Shown here: piece by piece, positions 1-12,499 of the stretch
Position numbering within the stretch: position 1 is the first letter of the stretch
Layout of the letters: each line of letters opens with the position of its first letter
NCBI GenBank assembly: GCA_038277395.1
Contig: CM076197.1
Span: 71,953,348 to 72,017,347, forward strand
DNA length: 64,000 bases
Source: Dryocosmus kuriphilus
Lineage: Eukaryota; Arthropoda; Insecta; Hymenoptera; Cynipidae
Direction of reading: 5' to 3'
The notes under the pieces: generated by a model
The model's database searches: none
Seen by the model: the letters and a program-made list of their open reading frames with translations, nothing else
What the model was told of the DNA's origin: nothing
Made by a program: the position numbers and the translations under genes

Positions 1-916
1 ATGTGGACTATTGAAAGAAATTAATTTTTACACAACCATTGAACAGATTTTCACTTTTTGAGGATAGGTTTTCACATGTCAAGTACCCTTCTAGGGCAAT
101 TGTTTTAATAGATTTCAAAACATTTTTAAAAGTTCGAAAGGATTTCAAAAGGTTCTAAGTCTATTAAAATACTTTTAAACCTTTTTAAAATTCCTTGAAA
201 TCTTGAAACTCTTTCAAATTAAAAAAATGTTCTTAAATCAATGAAAACATTTTCAATTACTTTTCAAATACAGAAAGATCTTTAAAATCATTTAAAATCA
301 CCTGGAACTCCTTAAAAAATATTTTTTAAAGCCTTAATGACTCTTAAAAATTTCAAAAAATCACATTACTCTCTTAAAATCTCTTCAGTTGTCACACTTC
401 ATATTGACATTATTTTGATATCTTCTTTAACATACATTGTTTACCTAACTTTTTATACTCATATTATGAAATTTTTGTACTAAAAATTGTAAAATTTCAG
501 AAACTTATGAAGATGGACTGGCAAAACTGCTACTTTTAGAAAATAATGATAACTTTGTTTATACAGCTGATTCAGATTTTAATTTTATTATTATTGGTCC
601 AAATTTTGATAGTTCTGCATTTCTATAGTAGTTTGTCGCTTCCCATCTTTATATCTTCCAATCTGTACATATCTAGCTTTTATGCATTTCGTTTCTGCGA
701 TAATTTAAATATCGTTCTAAATATCCCTAAATTACATTTGAAAAATGAATTCTACTTCATTCAGTAGCGTTACACATTATAAAGTATAAAATAAGTAAAT
801 GTGTATAACAATTTAAGAAACACATTTATTTCATTAAGAATAAACCTTGGTTTTGTTCATAAAAAGCTTCGTGTATTTATTATAAATTACTCCAATTATC
901 AATACTTCTACTCTTA
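1..916. other. AT-rich DNA, no gene recognised
   Basis: Very A/T-rich sequence with loosely iterated TTAAAATC/TTTCAAAA words. The one longer frame (546-767) is a low-complexity hydrophobic translation of T-rich DNA and is not supported as a gene. Confidence 0.6.
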
Positions 917-1215
917 AATGGGCAAAAAAAACGACTGCCCATTTTGAGCCCACTTATTATCTGGGCAGGAAACGGGTTGCCCAGCTTGGGCCCAACCAGT
1001 TTTCCCGAACATGGGCTTTGATTGGGATGAGCGTTACAACCCAGAATGGGCCCCAGTCAGACAGCCACGTTGGGGTCAGCCTGGTGAATGGGAAATCTGG
1101 TTGGAACTCAGTCAGGCCCCAGTCGACTTTTCCACACGGGTGAATTATGTCCATCTTAAAAAATTTCCCTAAGTTCCTATAAATTACCTGAGTTCGATCG
1201 TGGGTGAACACTGGC
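917..1215. repeat. GGGC/GCCC-rich repeat block
   Basis: This block is much richer in G+C than its flanks. It repeats short words such as TGGGCA, GCCCA and GGGCCC in both orientations, so it could fold on itself. The minus-strand frame 957-1244 is a by-product. It is probably part of a non-autonomous repeat, but no clean ends or target duplication are visible. Confidence 0.4.
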
Positions 1216-2084
1216 AATGGGGTCGTTAGCCATGCTAGAGCCATTGTTTAGAGCTAGAGCCTCGTCAAGAAGAATATCCTGAGATTTCTCTTCAGAGAGA
1301 AGTATACAGAGTGGAATTGATTAATGGAAACATCAAGGTAAGAGATTTATAGAGTATGCGGGAAACTAAAATATAATCAAAATATATTTAATTCAGAAAA
1401 TGCATGGAAATATATAATATTGAAAAAGAGGAAAGTTTAATACGCTTGATGAAGAATTGCGAGAATTAGTCAAATAACTTTTTCCATAAATTAATTAGAT
1501 TTTTAATTAAAAATTCTATGAGAATATAAAACAGTTCTGATATAAAACATTTATTGCAATTTCGTTTTATTTAACGGTTTCCGATTTCTAGAGAGGTATA
1601 TTTATAGTACTAAACTCTCTGCAGGAGAGTAACGTCCAACCACATGCGTAAGTAGTTCTGAGTGGTTTTGGTCAGCCAATCGATTGGAAGCTATCAATTC
1701 CGGGCAGTTAATGAGCATGATCGAGAAAGGAGGACATTATTAGACCTGCAACACTTGCTTGTCTCGTTCCCACTATCGAAGTTCATTCTAGAGAATTTGC
1801 CTGAACGAAGTCGCTTAATAGAACGGAGAATACTGCTAAATTATAATAGAATATAAAACATAAATTTTAACGTCTTTTGAAATTATCAGATATCAAACAG
1901 GTATAGAATATTTTCTTACTGGTTAGTATAATATAGCTATAAGCAATAAACAAATTAATTAATTCAAAACGAAAAGCCATTTGCATTAAATAAGTTCAAG
2001 TCATCAAGTATATTAGTTAAGATTCGACAACCGGAGTCCATTTAAAATAATATACTACATCCAGGCAAACTGCATAAAAATACC
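1216..2084. other. Unassigned AT-rich stretch
   Basis: No gene, RNA or repeat is recognised. The 64-codon frame at 1662-1856 resembles no family I know and has no supporting context. Confidence 0.5.
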
Positions 2085-2345
2085 ACACACAGTTCACACT
2101 CCCTTACACGATTTCCAGACCAACTCCACACACCCTGAAACATGTTATACAGAATTCCACACAAACCAAAAACAAATTGCACACACCTCTACCTACATGC
2201 AACACAGGTACACAAAAATTCCACACACCTTCACATAAATTGACACAAATTCCACACAAATACAACAAAAATCCACACAAATACTGCACACCTTTACACA
2301 CATCCCACATAATTCACAGAAACTCCACACAAATTCAATATAACT
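2085..2345. repeat. Degenerate CCACACAAAT-type minisatellite
   Basis: About 260 bases of iterated CACACAAATTC/CCACACAAA words with variable spacers of roughly 10-17 bases. The plus strand is almost free of G. Both strand frames through it (2104-2310 minus, 2177-2413 plus) are consequences of the repeat and not genes. Confidence 0.7.
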
Positions 2346-2472
2346 TTCAATATGACGGGGCATTTTATAGGGGTACCCTTGGCAAGGGGGATGGGTGTCA
2401 TGAAGATAGATGAAATAAACGAACTAAATTTGCCGGATTAGAAAATTCATCTCCGACAAAATTTACGAAGAC

Positions 2473-4735
2473 ATATAGGGTAAAGAAACCAATTACCGTG
2501 GGCGCACCAGTTGTCGAGGATCGTTAGATATTTTTGATGATAAATAGTGAATTATAATAGGAATGAAAATAAAATCAATATTATAATAATTCAGGTACTC
2601 TAAACTACAAACCCTATAAAACTCCATATTTTGAGAAGAGAAATTCAATCCGAATTTAATAACTATAATACAGTCCCTCATGCAACTGACGGAAAGTCGC
2701 CATTTTCTTAATATATTATATTAGTTACATCGAAATTTTTAAACTACAAATTCGGTTAATTTTTGACTTTTTAACTATATTTGAAAGTACAGCGGATAAT
2801 TGGGGACGACTTTTGTGAAAGCTCCAGTTTTCGAGGATTCGACTCGAGAAATGGTGAGATCGAAATTTTAGTTTATGAACCAATTGTCGATTATAGATTG
2901 CGTTTTAAGTTGGTTTTAGGTTATATATTAAAATCAAACTTCATCATTATATAGCTGACGATTATAATACTTCAAATATTTATTATTTCAGAGATTTTCT
3001 GCGCTTGCGAATTAGTGCATTAATAATGTTTGCGTTTTGCAAATAAAGAAAAGGAGAATAAAGTACTTGTATACTTTTTTAAATTTCAACTCTGTATTCC
3101 ATATTTCTTATATATTTATCGAATTAGCTGCGTTCTCTCTTTTAAGTGCTATTGCGAGTTATTACGTGTCAGTAGTTAAACTTTATTCTATTAAGTTATC
3201 CAATAATTAAGTAAATTCTTCCTTCATTTCAATTTTTAGGTTGAGTTACTACTTTTATATGATTCTTTGAAGGCTTTTATTATTTAGTAGGAACTTTTTT
3301 CTCAAGCAGTGTCGCTGCACCAGTTTGTGAACAATGGATGTACCATTTGTGGACACTGAATTTTATTCCGAATTACTTTGTTAACCACGATTCATACCAA
3401 CTTGTATAATGTTTTAATGGAAACAATCACTTCACTACTAATAATTTCATCTTTTTTTAATAAACTAACGTCTTATAATAAAGTTTAGGAGTATATCAAA
3501 TTTTTCTGTATTAGATTGTGCTAGATTTTTATGAAAAGCGAGAAGTTTTTCGCATGAAAATCCATTAGAACTTTAGAAATATTATTAAAGAACAATTAAA
3601 CTCTGTATTTTTGCAATTATTTATTATTATATTCCAAAAGTGTAAGATGAAAATTTTTGCTTATAAGTACGTAACATTTTTCTAAGTTTAATGAAAAGTT
3701 CTTCAAGATAGAATATATAATGCAATTTTATTTACTAAATAAATAATAATTTACTGAATAAACATAAATACAGAGATAAAACACGTACATGAACGTATTT
3801 TCTGTACCACTTTGTACACGTCGGTATTTAACAATAAACGATAAGAAGTTAAGACCCTTCAGCGACGCTCGTGTAAAATATAAACATCCTTGATTTACTA
3901 AAACCTTTTTTTACTAACTTACCTTGACTTTAGTGCGTTTCCCAAAAACAAACGTAATTCTTCTGAAAAAACAGTTTCTACTAAGATGGAGGTGATTTCA
4001 TTGCTACAACGTGACACTCGCATAAAAGACGGCGGTATATTTTTAAAATATTCAAATTTAACACCGACAACCCATATCAAGCTTATTTCTTATTATTCTA
4101 GGATAATGTTTATAAAGATTATCGTAAGGTTTTTTATCATCTGACATATTAATGGAGAAAAATATGAACAAGTGTCTACAAACTGGTACGTGTTCACAAA
4201 CTGGTACGCTTACCTTATAGTACTTCAGCGATCGAGAAATGGTGTTTTTAACACATTGTCTTTTTATTTCAATTTTTATCTTAAATTTTAACTTACTGTA
4301 TGAAAATGCATAGAGAAATCAAAATTGGATAAATTGTCTGTCCAAGCCAACAAGTTTCAAAGTTGTAGGAGTTTTCTTCTATAAGAAAAAAGACAATAAA
4401 ATTAGAATCAATTTTTGGGTTCCAATGGAGATGCACCAAAAAAGAAAATTCATTCACTTTCGAAAATGTGCTAAAAAATTATTTCGTACAAAAGATCCAG
4501 TTTTGTTGACTGAGTGGCTCCAAAGGAAACCAATTTCAACTCTTTTTCGTCAAAGTGAGGTTATTCCAACATTTAGTATCGAGGGAACTTGAACGTCAAA
4601 AATTCTAACAGTTGGCAATAGATGTTCTGATTAACACCTAATTTTGACAGATTCTAAAGGAACCAGTTTCTCAGTAGAGCCGCAACAGCATAGAACCACC
4701 AGTTTTTTCTAAATGGTTCCTTTACCCTACTCTAT
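2473..4735. mobile_element. Possible 2.25-kb inverted-repeat element
   Basis: TAGGGTAAAGAAACCA near 2477 recurs inverted near 4714-4729 (TGGTTCCTTTACCCTA) with one mismatch, as expected of short terminal inverted repeats. The interior has no substantial open frame. It contains a second inverted pair (3318-3358 against 4171-4206). No target duplication is obvious, so the outer limits are tentative. Confidence 0.3.
3316..4208. repeat. Inverted pair of ACCAGTTTGTGAAC motifs
   Basis: ACCAGTTTGTGAAC at about 3319 followed by TACCATTTGTGGACACTG recurs in reverse complement at 4171-4206, where the ACCAGTTTGT word is doubled. It may mark the ends of a ~0.9-kb non-autonomous element or an internal palindrome of the larger candidate around it. 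There is no coding content. Confidence 0.35.
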
Positions 4736-6389
4736 ATAATATAAATACGTGAAAAAAAAAATGCTTTCATGTTGAGAAAATTTTAATCCCATTTGTTTTA
4801 TCAGAGCGCTGATTTGAAATGAAATACCTCGAATGCTCCAAAATATAGTTCCTGCGTTTCCCTTGCGGGATCTCGTAACTTCAAAACATCTTTTGTCTTT
4901 CCTTTTAGTACGAACATCTTTCTACTTTCTCTTCTGCAGAACACAGAAGTATTTTCACAAAGGAGTCTTAAATTTAAGGTTACGCCGTTGGCATTCCTAA
5001 CAGGAATCGGAGGTTAAGGGTGAGTTACGGGGTTTGGGAGACAGTGGTCAGGAAAATAGGGACGGGGGATGGGAAAGGGTAGTAGAAACAGAGACTCCGG
5101 GGAAATAAGTCCAGACAATCGAAGCCAAAACTCGACGCGTCGGACGGCGAAGTGGTCGCCACAGCAAGCCAGTGCACTCGACGTACTTCTGAAAGTATAT
5201 CGCAATATAGCCACGATATGTCTGCATTCGTATAATAGGGACATAGATTTTATGGTTTATAGCCCTTGGTGTAAATAAAGTCCGATCCACTAGCTCTTGA
5301 ATATTAATGAGAGGTACCGCTTTTCTGTGTATATAGGTACTTTCAACTTCACTGTAAATGCTTATGATGGATTAGAATAGCTGACGACGCTTCCTACCGA
5401 ATCCCTTTCAAATACCCAAACACGAGCCGGGTTTTAAGATTTACGCCTTTAGTTCCCCCTTCACTCTATTTCTCGACAGAATTGCCCGACCCACCATTTT
5501 CCAACCAATCACTCATGGCTCTCAATTTACTTCCGCATTCACGCATAAGTGAAGGGGGTTTAGAGATCAGCCCCTCTAAATTTCTATTTTTATTTTATCA
5601 TACCCCTATGATTAAAAAAGTACCCTTAATAAAAATTACGCAATAGTCGTAAAACTAACCGCACCGTAACAAGGGCTCATTTAGTCCCTAAAACCACAAA
5701 AATAGACTTTATAAAATCAAACCCTATCACTAAAAAACTATCCCTAATTTGAAATGACAGATTCAGTACTAAAGAAAGTATGTCAAAAGTTTGGGCTATT
5801 TTTCAGCTCTACGAAACACTGAAAAACCATATTATGAAAACAACTAATAATAATAACAAATTCAAATAGCAATCCCTAAAATAAAACGATAAATTTAAGG
5901 GTTCTATCCACTTTAAAAACTTGAAAAAGTCGATTTTTGAATGACGATTTTCGAAAGTATGTACACTCAAAAATGTCTCAAAATTTCATAAAGATCCGAG
6001 CAGTCTGCCTGTAATTTAAGCTTACTGTTAACTTACTGTACGTGCACGGGCCACCTCCGCCTCCTGCCAGCGCGTTTTTCTCGAAACAAGATTTTTCCCT
6101 TGCGGCGTTGAAGCTTTTTTCGAAACTATTGAACCGACCCTCATAAGATTTTTATCACATATTTGCCACATATGCTGATATGGACGGAACTAGAATAAAG
6201 TTAAAATATTCATTTTTACTACATTGTTGGCCTGAAAAACCACCAAAAAATCTTATTTTTCGATTTTTTTTGAACATCCACCATTCTGTTACTTTTGCAT
6301 AAAAATTAATAATTCCACTTCGAGCCATAGCCACACTCTTAATGAGTCTAAATCTGCTTGTTTTTTATGTTTTAGGTAATCCTTCACAA
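4736..6389. other. Unassigned stretch with moderate-GC block at 4980-5290
   Basis: Bases 4980-5290 are less A/T-rich than the surroundings and are open in several overlapping frames of 69-80 codons. None of these has a recognisable motif, and a simultaneously open six-frame pattern suggests composition, not coding. The rest is AT-rich with no recognised feature. Confidence 0.4.
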
Positions 6390-7222
6390 AAAAAAAAACG
6401 GGGAGATTACGATATCCGTGGCGACAAAGTTTTAATGCGGATTCCTATATGAATCTGAAAACTTTAAATCGATATCTCGAATATTTTTCGAGATATCGAT
6501 ATTTTTATGATAAAATTTTTGACTTTTTAAAAAAATTTATGTAACTTCTAATTATGAATTTCGATGGTTTTTTGCGAGAAAAACAAATCTAAAGTTTTTT
6601 AATCGATATCTTAAATGCTTTTCGAGATATCTTTTTTCTCTGTTAAATTAAATAATCGAATAATGCAGAACTCACCCCTACCACTTTCCAACGACTCATG
6701 GGGGACGGGAAGGTACCCGTGTGATTGGTCACAAAAGTAAGTAAGGTCGTATTCCTACCCCTTTTCCTATGCTTCATGGGAGGCGGGAAAGCACCCGTGT
6801 AACTGGTCACAAAATAATGTAAGGTCGCATCCGTACACATTTTGCAACGCCTCATGGGGGGCGGGAAGGCACCGATGTGACTAATCACAAAAATAATTTA
6901 AGGTCGCACCCCTACCCCTTTTCCAGCGCCTCATGGGAGGTGGGAAGGCACCCCTGTGACTAGTCACGAAAATAATGTAAGGTCGTACCCGTACCCCTTT
7001 TCTAACGCTTTTCTCTTGAAAAATACCCTATTGGACTGAAAGTTAAGAATTTTGTAAATTAAGAAAAAAAGTAAAAACAAATCGATATCTCGAAAAATAT
7101 TGGAGATATCGATTTAAAATTGTCAGATTCGTGTTTCTCGCAAAAAATCCTATAGGAATCCGCATTTAAAACATTGTTGCCACGGATATCGTAATCGTGC
7201 CAAAAAAAAAAAACCATCAACG
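6390..7222. mobile_element. Palindromic element enclosing a 78-bp satellite
   Basis: The arm at 6393-6510 recurs in reverse complement at about 7075-7220. Both contain GATTACGATATCCGTGGC, GCGGATTCCTATA and two self-complementary ATCGATATCTCGA words. A partial third arm lies at 6540-6640. Between the arms is a four-unit tandem array. There is no transposase frame, so this is a non-autonomous fold-back type element. The minus frame 7059-7304 is a read-through of the arm and not a gene. Confidence 0.7.
6664..7010. repeat. 78-79-bp tandem satellite, about 4.4 units
   Basis: The CATGGG landmark falls at 6697, 6775, 6853 and 6932, giving periods of 78, 78 and 79 bases. Each unit reads roughly CGCCTCATGGGRGGCGGGAA, then GGCACCCGTGTGACT, then a TAAGGTCG segment and CCTACCCCTTTTCC. 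Because 78 is 26 codons, the minus strand stays open through three units (6643-6888) as a repeated GAFPPPM...TL peptide. I consider that frame incidental. Confidence 0.85.
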
Positions 7223-7427
7223 CCGTGGACACACCTATTATTCGAGATACTATGTTCGCTTCGTTTTTTTGTATAAAAAAGCTATTCAAAATCAATTTAA
7301 ACAAATTTGTTTACATATTTTAAGGGTGTATTAATGAAGCCCAAAAAGAATTACATCAATATATATAATAGAAACAGCTTGAAAAATTCGCAAATATAGT
7401 CTTTTTTCCGCGTGTCTAAAGTGGGTA

Positions 7428-8103
7428 CACTGTAAAATTTTTTTTGGAAATTTTCCCAAAAAAGTTTGTGAAGCTTTGTACCCAAACACTTTGGGAATTT
7501 TCCCTAACATTTCTTAGGGAAAATACCCAAACACATTGGGAATTTACATGAGAGTTTGGGAATTTTGCTTAACATTTCGTAGGGAAAATTCTCAAAGAAG
7601 TTGGGTATTTATCGAAGATTTTTGGAATTTACCCTGACATTCCATGATGAAAATCCGCAAAAGTTGAGAATTTTCCCTTTCAATTCATAGGAAAATTCAA
7701 AGGGAAGTTAGAACCTTTATCCAAGAGTTTGGGGATTTCCTCTAACATTTTGTAGGGAAAAGCCTATTTCTCGAATCGAAGCTCAAGAGTATATACTTAC
7801 TCAGAGGAATGTGCCGCCTTTATAAACGGAGCTCTCAGTGTAACTGCGAGAGCCCAATATACAGGCCATCTCGCGGCAGCTACTCGTACCTCCTTCCTGT
7901 AGCTCGAACCTCTCAGGGTGTTGTCAATTCCATGAAGTTTCCGGAAAATTCCCGACTAGTCAGGGAATATTTTATACTTTTCTGGAACATTCCCTAAAAC
8001 TAGGGAAAAGTCCCTAATATTTTTGGGAAAGCCCTCTTTCCCAACGAAATTTGGGAATTTTCCCTAACAATCACTTGGGAAAATTCCCAAAATTTTTTAC
8101 AGT
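7428..8103. mobile_element. 676-bp inverted-repeat element with GGGAATTTTCCC modules
   Basis: The ends are ACTGTAAAATTTTTTTTGG and, inverted, CCCAAAATTTTTTACAGT. Inside, modules of the form TTTGGGAATTTTCCCTAACATTTCGTAGGGAAAAT are repeated and individually self-complementary. A less repetitive stretch at about 7760-7920 is richer in G+C and may be a separate captured or inserted piece. There is no transposase. The 62-codon frame 7809-7997 is not convincing. Confidence 0.65.
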
Positions 8104-9159
8104 AAACATATAATACATCAAATTTTTGTGCCTTCTTCAACAAATTTTCGAAAATCCACCGCAAATACTCAAAAATCAAAGTTACGCATTTAACAGATCA
8201 GATCGAATTTTCAAAAACCAATTCCAAACACTGATCCCTGTGATCACTATTAAAAATTCATAAATGCTTTTAGAGTCCTGAGTCTAGTTCTAGAGCTTCG
8301 ACTATTTTTAAAAATTATTTTTGAAGCTATGCTTCTTATCGTAGGCCTGCGAAGGGAACCTAACTGGAAAAAACTGTAATGTTGTTGGCTGTTGGCTGTT
8401 GGCCCCGTCCACTAAGGCGTTTGGCCTGCGGCAGCTCTCTACCCCCCCCCCCCCCCCCCCCCCCCCCCCGCGCCAAAAACCTCAAACCGTCTCTTTCTAT
8501 AGCGGGCAACGCATTTCGCTCTAACCGTCGTTTGCGTGCGTGCCATAACGAAAAATGAAGCGTACCTATTTGTATGTTTCTTCTGCCATATAATTTTCTG
8601 ATGCGCTTATAATTTTAATTATAATAAACTTGCAATTATACTAAGTAACTACTTTTACTATCACATATAAAATTTTGTCGATATTTTTAAATATTAGTAC
8701 GATTCAAAAACATAACATAATAATTTTTATATTTTATATAATGGTAATAATAAATAAATTCATTAGTTCTGATTAGTTAAATGTAACGAAATAAAACATA
8801 ATTTTTATTTAAATTCATACTGCTACTTTTTATTCTATCCATGTTTCTTTTATGAAACAACATATATATTCAATTATTATTGATTTTTAATGAAACTGAC
8901 TTAGCCTACATATACTCTTCTAATTAATAAAAATTCAATAACAATCACTTTTAAGCTTCGCTCTTAAGTGCGGATTAATTATACTTCTTTTTCTTTTTAT
9001 ATGTCATTCGATTATGTGAAAGAAGCATAACTTCTGTCGGCGGTCCCGCGACCGATCTAATTTTTAAATTATATGCGTTAATTATATTACCTTAAAACGT
9101 ATACAAATTTGCGTCGAATGGCCCCTATCTGAACTGTTTTCAATTTTTCTGTAGGTAAA
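8104..9159. other. AT-rich stretch with C28 run and a shared 35-base motif
   Basis: A homopolymer of 28 C lies at 8442-8469, preceded by three TGTTGGC repeats. CACTGATCCCTGTGATCAC at 8211-8229 with its upstream flank recurs in reverse complement at about 12858-12890, suggesting the two sites are ends of one repeat family. No gene is recognised. Confidence 0.5.
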
Positions 9160-9161
9160 TA

Positions 9162-10111
9162 CGAGGCACGTCAAGAAAGTAAGTGTACTGGTACTCTCAC
9201 ATCTATAGGGAATACTTTTTCGACATGTTGGCAACACTGCCGCGTAGCCTGACCCCTCCCCTTCAAAACGGGACCAATCCAAGGTTAGTGTGTTAAAAAC
9301 TCTTGACGTAATAGCATCTCTCGCGAAAAATGTCGATCGTATCTCCCGCCAAGTGCGAAATTCGCGCCGTCATTCGCTACCTCGTTGTGAAGGGAAAAGC
9401 TCCAGTTGAGATTTATAATGAGGTGAAAACTGTTTACGGTAATGGAGCTATGAATCGTACGAGTGTGTACAAGTGGTGTCGCGAATTTTAAAATGGCCGT
9501 ACTTCCGTGCATGACGATCAGAGGAGCGGAAGACCTTCAATTGTGACTGACAAACTTGTGGAAAAAATCGAGATTGCGGTCCGTGACGATCGCAGATTGA
9601 CGTTAGATGATCTTTCTGCGATGTTTCCGCAAATCTCCAGATCCCTGTTACACGAAACCATCACAGAAACTCTCGGATATCGAAAATTGTCTGCGATGTG
9701 GGTCCCAAAACAGCTGACAATGCCAAACCCCACACGGCCAACGCCACGAAGCAACTCCTGGACTCTTTTGGACGGGACGTTTTGAACCACCCCCCGTATT
9801 CCCCTGACTTGACCCCTTCAGATTTCCATCTCTTCACTTCCCTGAAGGTGCATATGGGTGGAAACAAGTTTTCAATGGACTAGGAGGTGAAGGGGGAGGT
9901 GGAGAAGTGGGCGAAAGAGCTAGCGGGAAACTTCTTCGAGGCAAGCATAAAAAAATTGATCCCGCGGCTCACCACTTGCATCGAGAGGGATGGTGACTAT
10001 GTCGAAAAATAACTTACATATGTACAAGTGTAACCAACTATGTTTTTGTTTAATAATTTTTTTTGAAAGCCTACATAAATTGAGTACACTTACTTTCTGG
10101 ACCGTGCCTCG
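9162..10111 (+). mobile_element. Mariner copy A, internally deleted (950 bp)
   Basis: TA target dinucleotides lie at 9160-9161 and 10112-10113. The ends are CGAGGCACGTCAAGAAAGTA and its inverted counterpart TACTTTCTGGACCGTGCCTCG, as in the other four copies here. The other copies, less their insertions, are about 1330 bp. Copy A lacks roughly 380 bases in the middle of the transposase: it jumps from just after the WVPKQLT linker to just before the HDNAKPHTA region, so two of the three catalytic acidic residues are lost. Confidence 0.95.
9330..10012 (+). pseudogene. Mariner transposase, deleted copy A
   Basis: Begins MSIVSPAKCEIRAVIRYLVV, the start used by copies B, C and D, and encodes the N-terminal helix-turn-helix DNA-binding part including VYKWCREF and DDQRSGRPSIV. 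The lysine codon after WCREF is TAA (9489-9491). After the linker (WVPKQLT) a deletion joins a different frame, so the catalytic core is missing apart from C-terminal YSPDLTPSDFHLF-type sequence. It cannot make an active transposase but keeps the ends, so it could be moved in trans. Confidence 0.92.
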
Positions 10112-10582
10112 TATCTATCGAAACTATGTGCTTCTAGAATTTTTTAAATAACTAATATCTCCAAATTGGTCAATATTTTTTGAGTTTCTAGGGTTCCTAT
10201 TAAAATGAAAATTCTGCACGTGCCATAGAAATAATATCAACAGATTTTTTGATGAACTTTTATTTTTAAGAGTTGAACATGACAAGAAATAACTTTAAAA
10301 GTTCAGTGATCAAAGCTTGAGCGATTTACAGTATTTCTAGTATGTTTAGTGTTTAGTAATAGTGAAACGCAGTATATGAAAACTTAAACTCATTTATGAA
10401 ATTATTAAATTGAAAACTTGGATCTCTCAATGCAAAATACTTGCAAACGTCAGAGAATTTCTATAAAAGTAACATTACCGCAAAGAATAATAAATTCTAA
10501 AATTGTTTATTTTATTAAAAATATATAATAATTTAAATTCTGGTCTTTAAATATTAATTCTTGTGTTTGATGTAAGGGTTTT
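10112..10582. other. AT-rich spacer, nothing recognised
   Basis: Unique-looking AT-rich DNA between mariner copy A and the tRNA-like inverted-repeat element. No open frame or structured motif was seen. Confidence 0.5.
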
Positions 10583-10827
10583 TGACCAGCGATAGAGTTA
10601 ATTTCTTGATGTTAATGTTTTTTTAATATACTGATCGCGGGTTAAAGCTACATGAGCAAAATTACCTAGTTTGTGAAAAAATTCTCTCTAGCTTCGCTGG
10701 GAATCGAACTCACGTCTACAGATTGGCGCTCTGTGCTCTACCTACTTTAGTTAATGTAGCTTTAATCTACGACCAGTAGATCTAAACCATTAACATCAAG
10801 AAGTTAAAATTTAAATCTTAATGGTCA
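10583..10827 (-). mobile_element. Inverted-repeat element with tRNA-like core
   Basis: Arms of about 50 bases face each other: TTCTTGATGTTAATG (10603-10617) pairs with CATTAACATCAAGAA (10788-10802), and further in ...TTAAAGCTACAT pairs with ATGTAGCTTTAA. TGACCA/TGGTCA marks the outer limits. Between the arms on the minus strand is a tRNA-like core (about 10689-10760) with an intact B-box-like GTTCGATTCCC and a damaged A box. The 28.7-29.1 kb copies share the core and the tail ending CGCTGGTCA. It combines MITE-style ends with a tRNA-derived SINE-style promoter. Confidence 0.7.
10689..10760 (-). ncRNA. tRNA-like core, degenerate copy
   Basis: Read on the minus strand, it has a recognisable T arm (GAGTTCGATTCCC), an anticodon-like hairpin CAGA-GCGCCAA-TCTG and D-arm remains (GTAGGTAGAGC). 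The acceptor stem is poorly paired and the base before the would-be anticodon is C instead of the near-universal U. It is not a working tRNA gene. It is best read as the polymerase III promoter-like part of a repeat. Confidence 0.55.
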
Positions 10828-11049
10828 GCGAAAATGAAAAGTTGCTCTGGAAAAAGCCAAAGGATATTGAAAATGAAGTCTTGCAGCCTCCTTGACTACT
10901 TTTTATTCTTCCAAATTAAACTTTTGGCATAATTTTTTTCCCACATTGCCATTTGAACTAATTTTTTTTTTCTGAATCACCATATTTACTAATTTTTATG
11001 TTTCCTAATTTTAATTATACCATATGCAACCGACAAATCAGCACTTAAG

Positions 11050-12446
11050 TAACAATTTTTCTTAAAATTTTTTAAAAGTTTTTAGAGCGAAGAAAGCACA
11101 AGAAAAGTTCCATTTTTTTTAAAAATTTTTACAAGAGCTCATGGGATCTATAACCCAAAAAAATCCAAAACATGTCCTGTTTCAGGATCACTTTTTTAAG
11201 ACAAAAGATCCATTTGATTTTTTTAAAAACTTTTACTGGTGCTCATGGGACTTATGTCCTAACAAAGTCCTGCTGAAACAGAGCATGTTTTAAACTTTTT
11301 TGGTACCTTCGTTCTATTTCAGCAGTGCTTTTTAAATTGCTTGCAAAAAATTTTTTAAAAAAATGAAGTAGGACTTTTTCGGTACTTTTGTCCTAAAAAG
11401 TCCTCTCTATACAGAATGTTTTTTAAAAAACTTTTTTAGTGCTTTAGTCCTATTTCAAAAGTGTTTTTTTAACATAAATCCGAGAACTTGTAAAAATTTT
11501 GAAAAAAAAAATTAAATGGAACTTTTCTTGTATTTTTGTCCCAAAAATTAATTAAGCTTTGAAAGGATCTTTTTGGAACATAATTCCCATGAATACTTGT
11601 GAACATTAAAAAAACAAAACGAAATTGAACTTTTCTTGTACTTTTGTCCCAAAAATTATATAAGACTTTCCAAAATTTTTTAAAAAATGAAGTGGGACAT
11701 TTCCGGTACTTTTGTCCTAAAACATTCATCCTGAAACAGGACGTGCTTTACACTTTTTTGGTACTTTAGTCCTATTTCAATAGTACATTTTTTTGACATA
11801 AATGCCATGAGCACTGGTGAAAATTTAAAAAAAAAATCAAATGAAACCTTACTTGTACTTATGTCCTAAAAAATAATTAAATGAACTTTTTTGGAACATA
11901 AATCCCATTAACACTTGTAAACATTGAAAAAAAAATGAAATGAAACTTTTCTCGTACTTTTGTCCAAAAAAATAATTAGACTTTGAAAGGACCTTTTTTG
12001 GAACATAAATTCCATCAGCACTTGTAAAAAAGTTCAAAAGAATAACATGGAACTTTTCTAGTACTTTTGTTCCAACAATTAATTAAAAAGACCTTTTCGG
12101 AACTTAAATCCCATGTAGACTTGCAAAAATTTGAAGGAAAAAAAAGTGAAGTTTTCTAGTACTTTCTTCCCAAAAATTAAATAGGACTCGTTAAAGTTAA
12201 AAAAAAACGATGTAAGACTTTTCCAGTACATTTGTCCTAAAAAAGCCATCCTGAAACAAAACATGTTTCGAAATTTTTTGGTACGTAATTCATGTTTTAG
12301 TAGGATCTTTTTTGAACATGATTGTTGTCAGCACTCGCAGAAATGTTCAAAAAAATAAAATGGAACTTTTCTTGTACTTTTGTCCCAAAAATTATTTAGA
12401 TTTCCAAAGGACCTTTTGGAACATACATTCCATGAGCACCCGTTAA

Positions 12447-12499
<53 letters not shown>

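Noticed and set aside
6643..6888. Repeat protein encoded by the 78-bp satellite
   Set aside because: Openness follows from a period divisible by three; there is no context and the last unit breaks the period (79).
6664..7010. CRISPR-like array
   Set aside because: The units are contiguous tandem repeats with no unique spacers, and the DNA is eukaryotic.
11469..12264. Family of small Phe/Lys-rich proteins on the minus strand
   Set aside because: These are translations of the ~105-bp tandem array. Units differ by indels and show no codon-level conservation.
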